From NCBI GenBank assembly GCA_035326025.1, contig DAOKYT010000003.1, positions 27,948 to 91,947 on the forward strand: a DNA stretch of 64,000 nt, given 5' to 3'. The position numbers were made by a program, and so were the translations under genes. The DNA is from Amarobacter sp035326025 (GTDB lineage: Bacteria > Chloroflexota > Dehalococcoidia > Tepidiformales > Tepidiformaceae). How positions within the stretch are numbered: position 1 is the stretch's first letter; the number at the start of each line of letters is the position of its first letter. The notes below the pieces were generated by a model. That model saw nothing but the letters and a program-made list of their open reading frames with translations, was not told where the DNA came from and did not search any database. Of the stretch, positions 32,716-40,950 are shown piece by piece.

Positions 32716-33536
32716 AGGGGACCCTGGATGCAGTCGAGCAGTCGGCGGCGGCGAAGGCAGCGAACCTGCAAGCGGCGCCGCACGGATACCTCATCCTCTC
32801 AGCCCTGGCGGGAGTCTACGTTGGCTTCGCGATCGTCCTGGTCTTCGCGATCGGGGCGCCGCTGGCGGCGGCGGGCTCGCCCTGGACGAAGACGGTCATG
32901 GGCGCCTCCTTCGGGGCGGCGCTCTCGCTGGTGATCGTTGCCGGTTCGGAGCTGTTCACGGGGAACGTGATGGTGATGAGCGTCGGGCTGCTGCGCCGCG
33001 CCGTCTCGCCGGCCGCGGTGGCGCGCATATGGCTGGCGAGCTACGGGGGCAACCTCGCGGGGTCGCTTCTGCTGGCGTTGCTCGTAGCCCAGAGCGGGGT
33101 GCTCGGGTCCGCGCCCCAGTCCGGGTTCGTGCAATCGGTGGCCGAAACAAAAATGAACCTCCCCGCGACGGACCTGTTCTGGCGGGCAGTGTTGTGCAAC
33201 TGGCTGGTATGCCTGGCCGTGTGGTGCGCGTTCCGCACGACGAGCGAGGCCGGGCGCCTGATCATGGTCTTCTGGTGCCTCTTCGCGTTCTTCGGTGCCG
33301 GGTTCGAACATAGCGTGGCGAACATGACGCTGCTCGGCGTCGCCCTGGTGATGGACCACCCGGAGACGGTGACATGGGGCGGGTTCGTCCACAACCTGGT
33401 GCCGGTGACGCTGGGGAACGTGGTCAGCGGGGTGGTGTTCGTGGCCGGGGCGTACTGGATGACGGACACGCGCATCCGGCTGCCGTTTGCCGCCGGGCAG
33501 CCGGAGCCGAGCGCGACCCCCGTCCGCGAGGGGTGA
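32712..33536 (+). CDS. formate/nitrite transporter family channel (NirC-like)
   Basis: A 274-residue FNT-family pentameric channel. Six membrane segments with broken helices; motifs AAGSPWTKTVMGASFGAALSLVIVAGSELFTGNVM near residue 60, NWLVCLAVW near residue 170 and the AFFGAGFEHSVANM motif near residue 200 with the central His. It would bring nitrite (or formate) into the cell for the reductase encoded just before, with which it overlaps by ATGA. Formate is an alternative substrate. Confidence 0.92.
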   Translation: MKGTLDAVEQSAAAKAANLQAAPHGYLILSALAGVYVGFAIVLVFAIGAPLAAAGSPWTKTVMGASFGAALSLVIVAGSELFTGNVMVMSVGLLRRAVSPAAVARIWLASYGGNLAGSLLLALLVAQSGVLGSAPQSGFVQSVAETKMNLPATDLFWRAVLCNWLVCLAVWCAFRTTSEAGRLIMVFWCLFAFFGAGFEHSVANMTLLGVALVMDHPETVTWGGFVHNLVPVTLGNVVSGVVFVAGAYWMTDTRIRLPFAAGQPEPSATPVREG

Positions 33537-33580
33537 CCGCCCGGCGCTGAGGTGCTTATCGCCCGTTTCTATTGGTGAGC

Positions 33581-33613
33581 GGCGATATCTCGTTGCGGCC
33601 CGGCGATATCTCG
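33581..33613. repeat. tandem operator-like repeat before the aldehyde oxidoreductase gene
   Basis: GGCGATATCTCG occurs at 33581-33592 and again at 33602-33613, exactly 21 bp apart (two helical turns). The second unit extends to GGCGATATCTCGCC, an inverted repeat with arms GGCGA/TCGCC. It lies in the 285-bp gap between the FNT gene and the AOR gene, on the AOR promoter side. Binding protein unknown. Confidence 0.5.
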
Positions 33614-33820
33614 CCGCCCCCTGGGTGGAGGCTGTGGCCCCCGTCCAAGACGCGGACAGGGGTCGATTCGGCGCGGGCGGCGCCGGGGGCTTCGAGGGGC
33701 AATTCCGGCTGCCGCCCTCCGGCGGGCACCGTCGCGGGCAATCGTAAGCACGGTTGTACGCAGCCTTCTCCAGCGCGATCTATACTGCCCCCCTCCTGAT
33801 TCGCAACAAAGGAGTTGGAT

Positions 33821-35635
33821 ATGGCACTCGGTGGTTATGCCGGCAGAGTCGGCAACATCGACCTCACCTCGGGAAAGGTGGACTACCGCCCCATCCCCGA
33901 AGAGTGGGCACGCAAGTACATCGGCGCCCGCGGCGTCGGCGTCCGCTACGTCTACGAAGCAGGGCCCACCATCGACCCGCTCAGCGCGGAAAACGTGCTC
34001 TGCTTCATGAACGGCCCCCTCACCGGCAGCGAAGCGAGCATGAGCGGCCGCATCGCCGTCGTCACCAAGAGCCCCCTCACCGGCACCGTCACCGATAGCC
34101 ACATGGGCGGCTGGAGCGCTGCCCGCCTGCGCTGGGCCGGGTTCGATGGCCTCGTCTTCAGGGGAAAGTCCTCCAGACCCGTCTACGCCTTCGTCTCGAA
34201 CAACACCGTCGAGCTCCGCGATGCCTCCGACCTCTGGGGCAAGGGCGTCCACGAGACCATCCAGGTCCTCAAGGAGCGCCACGGCGCCGATGACCTCAGC
34301 GTCATGGCCATCGGCCCCGCGGGCGAAAACCTCGTCCGCTTCGCCTCGTGGATCAACGAGAACGACCGCGCCTCCGGCCGCGGCGGCACCGGCTGCGTCG
34401 GCGGTTCGAAGATGATCAAGGCCGTCGTCGTGAAGTCCGCCCGCAACTACCCCCGCGCGTCCGACCGCGACGCCTGGCGCACCGCCCACTCGAACGCCCT
34501 CAAGAAGATCATGGACGAGGCCAACATCACCTCTCCGAAGAAGGGCGGCCTCTCCGTCTACGGCACGAACATGCTCATGAACGTGAGCAACACCATCGGC
34601 GGCCTCGGCGCCCGCAACAGCCAGGACACCTCGTTCGAACACGCCGAACTCCTCGGCGGCGAATACGTCAACGAGCACTACCTCATCGACAACCCCACCT
34701 GCCACGCCTGCCCCGTCGCCTGCAAAAAGGAAGTCGAGATCAAGGAAGGGCCGTACAAGGTCAAGATGGAATCCGTCGAGTACGAGCCCGCCTGGTCGCT
34801 CGGCGCCAATTGCGGCAACGACGACATCGCCTCCGTCGCCTACATGATCGACATGGCCAACGATTTCGGCTACGACGCGATCGAGATCGGGCAGGTCTGC
34901 TCCATGGTCATGGAGGCCACCCAGCGCGAGTACATCCCCGCCAGCGCCGGCATCTCCTGGGGCGACAGGGACCGCATGATCGAGGTCGCCCGCCTCATCA
35001 CCTACCGCCAGGGTATCGGCGACCAGCTCGCCAACGGCATCGACTCGTTCGCGAAATCGATCGGCCACCCCGAGATCGCCATGACCGTGAAGGGCCAGGC
35101 CACTCCCGCATACGACCCGCGCGGCTACAAGGGCATGGGCCTCGGCTATGCCACCTCGAACCGGGGCGCCTGCCACCTCCGCGGCTACAGCCCCGCCAGC
35201 GAACTCGGCGTCATCGGCCTCAAGACCGACCCCCAGGCCTACGAAGGCAAGGGCGAACTCCTCAAGCTCCTCCAGGACATCCACGCCTTCTCCGATAGCC
35301 TCGACCTCTGCAAGTTCAGCGCCTTCGCCGAAGGCCCCGACGAGTACGCCGAGCAGTACCGCGTGATGACCGGCATCGAGAAATTCGACGCCAACGATGT
35401 CCTCCGCACCGGCGAACGCATCTACAACCTCGAACGCCACTACAACAACCTGGCTGGCTTCCGCGAAGGTTCCGACTACCTGCCCAGGCGCTTCACCGAG
35501 GAGCCCTCGAACGCGAAGGCCTCGCTCGGACAGATCTGCGAACTGGACCAGATGCTCGAGGAGTACTACCGCGTCCGGGGCTGGAAGAACGGTGTCGTGC
35601 CGGAGGAAAAGCTCAGGGAACTCGAGGTCGTCTGA
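33821..35635 (+). CDS. aldehyde:ferredoxin oxidoreductase family protein (tungsten-pterin)
   Basis: A 604-residue AOR-family enzyme, oxidising aldehydes to acids with ferredoxin as acceptor. Seen: the N-terminal GGYAGRVGNIDLTSGKVDYRPIPEEWARKYIGARGVG, pterin-binding AIGPAGENLVRFASW, the 4Fe-4S ligands CHACPVAC plus a later Cys (DSLDLCKF), and GYKGMGLGYATSNRGACHLRGYSP. Cytosolic. AAAGGAG six bases before the ATG at 33821 decides the start; TTG 33815 is less likely. It is alone, closed by a good terminator. The exact aldehyde is unknown; W rather than Mo is family knowledge. Confidence 0.92.
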   Translation: MALGGYAGRVGNIDLTSGKVDYRPIPEEWARKYIGARGVGVRYVYEAGPTIDPLSAENVLCFMNGPLTGSEASMSGRIAVVTKSPLTGTVTDSHMGGWSAARLRWAGFDGLVFRGKSSRPVYAFVSNNTVELRDASDLWGKGVHETIQVLKERHGADDLSVMAIGPAGENLVRFASWINENDRASGRGGTGCVGGSKMIKAVVVKSARNYPRASDRDAWRTAHSNALKKIMDEANITSPKKGGLSVYGTNMLMNVSNTIGGLGARNSQDTSFEHAELLGGEYVNEHYLIDNPTCHACPVACKKEVEIKEGPYKVKMESVEYEPAWSLGANCGNDDIASVAYMIDMANDFGYDAIEIGQVCSMVMEATQREYIPASAGISWGDRDRMIEVARLITYRQGIGDQLANGIDSFAKSIGHPEIAMTVKGQATPAYDPRGYKGMGLGYATSNRGACHLRGYSPASELGVIGLKTDPQAYEGKGELLKLLQDIHAFSDSLDLCKFSAFAEGPDEYAEQYRVMTGIEKFDANDVLRTGERIYNLERHYNNLAGFREGSDYLPRRFTEEPSNAKASLGQICELDQMLEEYYRVRGWKNGVVPEEKLRELEVV

Positions 35636-35661
35636 CCGCTCGCGCCCCATCGGCGGCGTTA

Positions 35662-35686
35662 GGCCCTTCCCCGGAAGGGCCTTTCC
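35662..35686 (+). terminator. intrinsic terminator after AOR
   Basis: GGCCCTTCC pairs with GGAAGGGCC across CC and is followed by TTTCCTATT. It also lies at the 3' end of the convergent PIG-L gene. Confidence 0.8.
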
Positions 35687-36417
35687 TATTCGTGGACCGG
35701 GTCTTCTTCCAGGATGAACCGCCGGAACGCCTCGGCGAACGCGAAGTCCTGCCCCTCCGCCGCCATCCGCGCGAACCCCTCCGCGATCTCCGCCACACCC
35801 GGCCCCAGCTGGCTCGGGTGCTCCAGCAGCGCCGCCTTCTTCAGCTCCAGCGTCTCGCCGATGTCCACCCACACATTCGGCTTGTCCGACCCCGAAAGCC
35901 ACACCTGGCGGACCTTCCAGGGTTCGTAGCCGTCCACCAGCAGCTCCGGGAACGTCAGCCGGTCGCGGGCCGTCGGGAAGGCCGCATCGAGCGCCACATC
36001 CCCCGCCACGCGGTGGTCGGGGTGGTTCACGTAGTTGTCGCTGAGGAACCGGTTCGTCGGGTCGAACGTGATCAGGACGTGCGGGCGGTACTTCCGGATC
36101 AGCCTGGCTACGTCGCGCCGCAGCCCCAGGCTGTGCTGCAGGTAGCCGTCCGGGTAGCCCATGAACTCGTAGTTCGCCACCCCCAGCACCGCCCCCGCGT
36201 TCCGCTGCTCTGTTTCGCGGATTCTCGTCAACCGCTCGCTGGTCATGTCCGGGTCGTCGCTCCCCTTGTCGCCCCTGGTGATGATGACGTAGGTGACTTC
36301 GCAGCCGCCGCGGGCCCACTTCGCGATGGTCCCCGCCACCATGAACTCCGCGTCATCCGGGTGGGCGACAACGACCATGGCAGAGGGAGGGACGAAGCCT
36401 TCGACATTCGACGGCAT
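35686..36417 (-). CDS. PIG-L family deacetylase (LmbE-like)
   Basis: A 243-residue zinc-dependent N-acetyl hydrolase of the PIG-L/LmbE family. Zinc ligands and catalytic Asp are in VVVAHPDDAEFM (residues 17-28) and YVNHPDHRVAGDVALDAAFPTARD near residue 135. Relatives deacetylate GlcNAc-inositol (MshB), bacillithiol precursors or antibiotics; the substrate here is unknown. Single gene between a terminator and the HicB-like gene. Confidence 0.9.
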   Translation of the reverse strand: MPSNVEGFVPPSAMVVVAHPDDAEFMVAGTIAKWARGGCEVTYVIITRGDKGSDDPDMTSERLTRIRETEQRNAGAVLGVANYEFMGYPDGYLQHSLGLRRDVARLIRKYRPHVLITFDPTNRFLSDNYVNHPDHRVAGDVALDAAFPTARDRLTFPELLVDGYEPWKVRQVWLSGSDKPNVWVDIGETLELKKAALLEHPSQLGPGVAEIAEGFARMAAEGQDFAFAEAFRRFILEEDPVHE

Positions 36418-36491
36418 GGGGGCACGCTCCGTGGTTGGTGATGCAACGAGCGTAGCAGGGACAGCTGCCCCGCTTCAGCCGCCGGCATCAC

Positions 36492-36713
36492 TCAACCGGC
36501 AGCCCGCGCCGGGATGTACTCCACCACCGTCTGCGGTTCGGGGATGGGCAGGCCATCCTCGCGGAGCCCCTCGATATGGAACTCGATAGCTTCCGCGATC
36601 TCCCGCTCCGCCTCTTCCACGGTGTCCCCAACGGCTACGCACCCCGGCAGGTCCGGGACATAAGCGGAGTAGTTCGTCCCCGCAACCTCAATGACAACGG
36701 CGTACTTCTTCAT
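36492..36713 (-). CDS. HicB-family protein, apparently without HicA
   Basis: A 73-residue protein with the HicB antitoxin core: MKKYAVVIEVAGTNYSAYVPDLPGCVAVGDTVEEAEREIAEAIEFHIEGLREDG, the partial RNase-H-like fold. It ends with PEPQTVVEYIPARAAG and has no DNA-binding tail. No HicA reading frame (about 60-80 residues with GSH motif) is found on either side, so it is either an orphan (UPF0150-like) or works with a toxin elsewhere. Confidence 0.85.
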   Translation of the reverse strand: MKKYAVVIEVAGTNYSAYVPDLPGCVAVGDTVEEAEREIAEAIEFHIEGLREDGLPIPEPQTVVEYIPARAAG

Positions 36714-36760
36714 CGATCACTCCGCGCGATTCCCCGGCCCGCACCGCCTACCATACCTCC

Positions 36761-37921
36761 ATGCAGCGCCAGGTCCGCGCCGTCGCCATCGAAGAACGCG
36801 GCTACGCCGAGATCATCTCGGTTGGCCTGCTGCTGGCCATCCTCGCCGGCTTCGCCCTCTTCCTCTACTGCCGTGCCGAGGAACAGACCGTCCCCATCAC
36901 CGGCCGCACCCAGCGCGTCGCCCTCTCCGAGGAGGACCAGGCCCGGCTCGGCGCCGATGCCTATCGCGACATCCTCGCCGAATCCGCCACCGAGATCGTG
37001 CGCTCCGGCCCAGAGGCCGAGCTCGTCCAGCGCGTGGGCGAGCGGATCGCCGCTGTCGCCGATGACCCCGGCTTCGAGTGGGAGTTCACGCTCATCGCGT
37101 CGCCGTTGAAGAACGCGTGGTGCCTGCCCGGTGGCAAGGTCGCCGTCTACAGCGGCATCCTCGAAGTGGCGCAAGACGAGGAGGGCCTTGCCGTGGTGAT
37201 GGCCCACGAAATCGCCCACGCCATCGCCCAGCACGGCGCCGAGCGCATGCTCCAGGAGCAACTCACCCGGGTCGGCCTCCTCGCCCTCTCCACCACCCTC
37301 GGGGGGCTCGACCCCGCGGCCCGCGGCACCGTCCTGGCCCTCTTCGGCGCCGGCGCCCAGCTCGGCGTCCTCCTCCCATTCAGTCGCGACATGGAAAGCG
37401 AGGCCGACCGCATCGGCCTGATCTACATGGCCCGCGCCGGGTACAACCCCGCGGCAGCCGCCGGCTTCTGGCAGCGCATGGCCGCCGCCCGCGAAGGGCC
37501 CGAACCACCCGAATACGCCTCCACCCACCCCTCGAACGCCAGCCGCATCGCCGACATCGAGAAATGGCTGCCCGAGGCCATGGAGGAATACCGGGAGACA
37601 CTTGGCGCCCTGCCCGCGAAGCCGCCGTTGCTTCATGCGTGGGTCCGCCATCCGGACGGCGCTCCCGCGGCCGCTTCGCATGGTGATGCTATCCTCGCGA
37701 CCCCGCGTTTCACGCCCGGCCATCCAGGAACTGCCGCGGGAGATCTCAACCCGCCGTGGGGATCTGAACCTGGCGATCCGTCCGGGTTCCCGTTGGGGAA
37801 GGGTGGTGGTCCCCAACCGCTGACACCCACGAACCGCGCCGCGGTGCACCACCCCAACCTGTCACCATGCTCCCAACCGCGAACCCCACGCCAGAACCCA
37901 ACCTCCACCGCCCCCGCCTGA
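36761..37921 (+). CDS. M48-family membrane metallopeptidase
   Basis: A Zn-dependent peptidase of the M48 family (BepA/HtpX-related) with one N-terminal membrane helix (residues 17-41). The active site is MAHEIAHAIAQHGAERM near residue 148, and the third ligand is in RDMESEADRIGLIYMARAGYNP. A family-length protein would end near residue 290 (37630). The remaining ~95 residues are Pro/Gly/His-rich, unlike the family, with different codon use, so the true 3' end or a frameshift should be considered. The next gene, obg, starts 91 bp after the annotated stop. Confidence 0.85.
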   Translation: MQRQVRAVAIEERGYAEIISVGLLLAILAGFALFLYCRAEEQTVPITGRTQRVALSEEDQARLGADAYRDILAESATEIVRSGPEAELVQRVGERIAAVADDPGFEWEFTLIASPLKNAWCLPGGKVAVYSGILEVAQDEEGLAVVMAHEIAHAIAQHGAERMLQEQLTRVGLLALSTTLGGLDPAARGTVLALFGAGAQLGVLLPFSRDMESEADRIGLIYMARAGYNPAAAAGFWQRMAAAREGPEPPEYASTHPSNASRIADIEKWLPEAMEEYRETLGALPAKPPLLHAWVRHPDGAPAAASHGDAILATPRFTPGHPGTAAGDLNPPWGSEPGDPSGFPLGKGGGPQPLTPTNRAAVHHPNLSPCSQPRTPRQNPTSTAPA

Positions 37922-38012
37922 ATCCGGGAAGAGCCCATCCCCAACGTTCCCAACGCTTCACCAGCAGCATCAAACTTCCTTCAGCCCGCCACATCTGTTC
38001 AGATGGTTGGAG

Positions 38013-39167
38013 ATGCTGGACGCGATCGAGATCCACGTGCAGGGCGGCAACGGGGGCCATGGCATGGTCAGCTACCACCGCGAGAAGTTCGTCCCCCAGG
38101 GCGGGCCGGATGGTGGTGACGGCGGCCGCGGTGGCCGCGTCTATCTGCGCGCCGTCGACGATGTCTACACCCTCGAACAGTACCGCTCGAAGAAAAAGTT
38201 CAAGGCGGGAAACGGCGGAAACGGCGGCCCCAGCCTCCGCCATGGGGCGAACGGCGAGGATATCTACCTCGATGTCCCAGTCGGCACCGTCGTCCACGAG
38301 GCCGATACCGGAGACCTGGTCGCGGACCTCGAAACCGTGGGCCAGGAAGTCGTCGTCGCCTTTGGCGGACGGGGCGGCTGGGGCAACAAACGCTTCGCCA
38401 CCGCGACGAACAAGACGCCCGGCTATTCCCAGAAGGGCCAGGAAGGCGAGTCGGTTACGATCCGCCTGGAGCTCCGCCTCCTTGCGGATGTCGGCCTCAT
38501 CGGCCTCCCGAATGCGGGCAAGTCCACGCTCCTCGCGGCCGTCTCCAACGCGAAGCCCAAGATCGCCAACTACCCGTTCACCACGCTCGAACCGATGCTT
38601 GGGGTCGTCAACGCCGGCTATGAGCGCTTCACCCTGGCCGACCTGCCGGGCCTCGTCGAAGGCGCCTCGGAGGGCTACGGGCTCGGCTTCGAGTTCCTCA
38701 AGCACATCCGCCGCTGCCGCGTCCTCCTCCACGTTATCGACTGCAGCTCGCCGGACCCGGTCACCGACTACGAGCTCATCGAAGGTGAGCTCCGCGCCTA
38801 CGACCCGAAGCTGGATGAGGTCGCCCGGGTGGTCGCCGTCACGAAGGCTGACCTCGCCCCGGAGATCGCTGGCGACTCGGCGAGCATCCTCTCGAAACAC
38901 CTGGGCGGCGCGAAGGTCTGGGTCGTCTCGGCCGAGAGCGGCCAGGGCGTCGAAGACCTCACGGCCGAGCTGATGGCCCGGGTCAACCTCGAGAAGGCCC
39001 GCGCCGCCGCCACGCCGCCTGAAGAGGTACCCATCCTCCGCCCGCCATCCGAGGAACGCTTCACCGTGATGCGCGTGGGTGAGGGCCGCTACCTTGTCGA
39101 GGGCTACCGCCCCGTCACCTTCGTCCAAATGATGGACACCGGCATGCCCGGCGCCGAGGACGAGATC
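38013..39167 (+). CDS. obg: GTPase Obg, 3' end lost in gap
   Basis: Obg/CgtA is a ribosome-associated GTPase. 385 residues are visible: the Gly-rich Obg fold (IHVQGGNGGHGMVSYHREKFVPQGGPDGGDGG, residues 6-38 onward), the G domain with GLPNAGKST (G1), DLPGLVEGA (G3) and TKADL (G4), and the beginning of the C-terminal OCT domain (FTVMRVGEGRYLVEGYRPV). The sequence runs into the N-gap at 39168, so the end is missing. ATG 38013 is preferred to TTG 38007; GGTTGGAG precedes it. Confidence 0.95.
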
Positions 39168-39267
39168 NNNNNNNNNNNNNNNNNNNNNNNNNNNNNNNNN
39201 NNNNNNNNNNNNNNNNNNNNNNNNNNNNNNNNNNNNNNNNNNNNNNNNNNNNNNNNNNNNNNNNNNN
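39168..39267. other. assembly gap of 100 N
   Basis: A second run of exactly 100 N. It interrupts obg, so the true distance to the next gene is unknown. Confidence 0.99.
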
Positions 39268-39289
39268 ACCCGGGGGATGGCGTGGCCAG

Positions 39290-39535
39290 TCAGCCGCCCC
39301 CGCGCATCGTCCGCAACCGCAGGTAGTGCGCGATCTCCGCTTCCCGCTCCCCGCGCACATCCAGGAACAACACCGGCACCGGCATCCGCCCCACCTTCGC
39401 CGGTTCGCCCACAACGAAGTCCACGCTCCACCCGGCCCCGTCCACCCGCGTGCCGTGCACCGTCCCGCCCATCTCGCGGACCAGCTGAGCCCGGATCTCC
39501 CCGGCCGGGAGGTTCCGGATCTCCAGCCGCGTCAC
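39290..39535 (-). CDS. small hypothetical protein coupled to a MoaD-like gene
   Basis: An 81-residue protein starting MTRLEIRNLPAGEIRAQLVREMGGTVHGTRVDG and ending HYLRLRTMRGGG. Its GTG overlaps the stop of the upstream MoaD/ThiS gene (GTGA at 39532-39535). The fold looks like a single alpha/beta domain (WSVDFVVGEPAKVGRMPVPVLFLDVRGE). Not recognised; the tight coupling implies a partner role for the sulfur carrier. Confidence 0.6.
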   Translation of the reverse strand: MTRLEIRNLPAGEIRAQLVREMGGTVHGTRVDGAGWSVDFVVGEPAKVGRMPVPVLFLDVRGEREAEIAHYLRLRTMRGGG

Positions 39536-39807
39536 CCGCCCGCGGCCGGCGGGAAGATGTCGACGTCGGCGTCCGGGGGCACCGGCGTCTCAAGCATCTG
39601 GAGGTAGCGGATCTCGCGCCCATCGACGAACACCTTGATGTATTCGCCCAGGGTCCCCTCCGGCGTCCAGATCCTTGCGCCGAGCTCCGGGAAGCGCTCG
39701 GTCACCGTGTCGAGCAGGTCCCTCACCGTCGCGTCCCCGGCCAGGTCGAGGTGCACGTTCTTGCCGCCCACCAGCGGCCTCAGGGTGGCGTAGAAGCGAA
39801 CGTCCAC
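39532..39807 (-). CDS. MoaD/ThiS-family sulfur carrier protein
   Basis: A 91-residue ubiquitin-like sulfur carrier: VDVRFYATLRPLVGGKNVHLDLAGDATVRDLLDTVTERFPELGARIW, then DVDIFPPAAGG, with the C-terminal Gly-Gly that is thiocarboxylated. GTG at 39807 is the family start. It may serve molybdopterin/tungstopterin synthesis (the window has an AOR enzyme), thiamine or Cys synthesis. It is divergent from two sulfur-transport half genes, 109 bp away, a suggestive sulfur context. Confidence 0.88.
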   Translation of the reverse strand: MDVRFYATLRPLVGGKNVHLDLAGDATVRDLLDTVTERFPELGARIWTPEGTLGEYIKVFVDGREIRYLQMLETPVPPDADVDIFPPAAGG

Positions 39808-39916
39808 CCCCCGATCGTAGCAGGCCACATGCCCGCGGGCCGCCACCCTCCGAGACGGAACCGCCCCAATCGCGCATGCTTTGCGTCGATAACCACACCA
39901 CCGTCCGCGAGGCCAT

Positions 39917-40420
39917 ATGCATCTCATCCTGAACGACCTGAGCCCCTGGCACTGGGCAGCCGGCGGCGCCGTGATCAGCGCCGTCACGCTCACGCTGCTG
40001 TTCGTGGGCAACCGCCGCCTCGGCGTCTCCACCGGCTTCGAAAACGTCTGCTCACTCGTCGTCCAGGCTCCGTATTTCCAGCGTGATGCGCTGCGGGGCA
40101 CGAACTCGTGGCGCCTGCCCCTGCTCGGCGGCCTGGTCCTCGGCGGCTTCCTCTCCGCCGTCCTCGGCGGCGGCTGGGAACCCTTCTGGGACCTCGGCAT
40201 GTTCGATGCCGAGATCGGCTGGGGCAACGGTGGCAAGCTCATCTGGATGTTCGGCGGCGGGCTTCTCATCGGCTTCGGAACGCGCCTCGCCGGGGGCTGC
40301 ACCAGCGGCCACGGCATCTTCGGATTGTCCAACCTCGAACTGCCGAGCCTCGTCTCCACGGTCAGCTTCATGGCCGCCGGGGCGGTCACCACCAACCTCA
40401 TCTACCGCGTCATCGTCTAA
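39917..40420 (+). CDS. YeeE/YedE-family (DUF395) sulfur transporter, first half
   Basis: A 167-residue membrane protein with four helices, the N-terminal half of a YeeE/YedE (TsuA-like) transporter for thiosulfate or related sulfur compounds. The Cys signature is GTRLAGGCTSGHGIFGLSNL near residue 120. In the full-length family two such repeats are fused; here the second half is a separate gene 13 bp downstream. Confidence 0.88.
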   Translation: MHLILNDLSPWHWAAGGAVISAVTLTLLFVGNRRLGVSTGFENVCSLVVQAPYFQRDALRGTNSWRLPLLGGLVLGGFLSAVLGGGWEPFWDLGMFDAEIGWGNGGKLIWMFGGGLLIGFGTRLAGGCTSGHGIFGLSNLELPSLVSTVSFMAAGAVTTNLIYRVIV

Positions 40421-40433
40421 CCGGAGCACTGCC

Positions 40434-40880
40434 GTGATTCTCTTCTACCTGGTCCTCGGTTCCGTCTTTGGGTTCGCGCTCAGCCGTTCGGGCGCCGCCG
40501 ACTACAACTTCATCCAGGGCATGTTCCTGTTCGAGGAGTTCCAGCTCTATGGCATCATCGGCACCGCCGTCGTCCTCACCGCCCCCTTCCTCTGGCTGCT
40601 CAAGCGGCATGGGCGCTCGCTCACCGGCCGGCCCCTGCGCATCGAGAACAAGCCCGGCCACCGCGGCAACGTCTACGGCGGCATCCTGTTCGGCGTTGGC
40701 TGGTCGATCACGGGCATGTGCCCCGGCCCCATCCTGGTCAACATCGGCGAAGGGAAGCTCTACGCCCTCGCGGCGCTCGCCGGCGCCCTGGCCGGAGCGG
40801 GAGCCTTTGGCACGCTCTATCCCCGGCTGATCAAACCGTTCCGCCTCCCGCCCCTCCAGGTCGGCACCGGCGAGGGGTAG
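40434..40880 (+). CDS. YeeE/YedE-family sulfur transporter, second half
   Basis: A 148-residue membrane protein, the second repeat of the split transporter. Seen: LVLGSVFGFALSRSGAADYNFIQGMFLFEEFQLYGIIGTAVVL and the Cys signature VGWSITGMCPGPILVNIGEG. GTG at 40434 follows GGAG by seven bases and gives the correct N-terminus; the longer frame upstream is a shadow of the first half. Both halves together would make one 8-9 helix transporter. Confidence 0.88.
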   Translation: MILFYLVLGSVFGFALSRSGAADYNFIQGMFLFEEFQLYGIIGTAVVLTAPFLWLLKRHGRSLTGRPLRIENKPGHRGNVYGGILFGVGWSITGMCPGPILVNIGEGKLYALAALAGALAGAGAFGTLYPRLIKPFRLPPLQVGTGEG

Positions 40881-40950
40881 GCGGCCGGGCCACGGGGGAA
40901 TTTACACGCCCTGCTCGAATCAGTGCCGCCCGCGCGTTACAGTCGGGCGC

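Noticed and set aside
31159..35635. A single nirA-FNT-AOR operon
   Set aside because: A 285-bp gap with repeats and its own strong ribosome-binding site separates AOR from the nitrite genes; only nirA and the FNT gene overlap.
33569..36319. A 916-codon minus-strand frame
   Set aside because: Lies over the AOR gene on the other strand; Gly/Ala/Asp-rich shadow without any recognisable domain.
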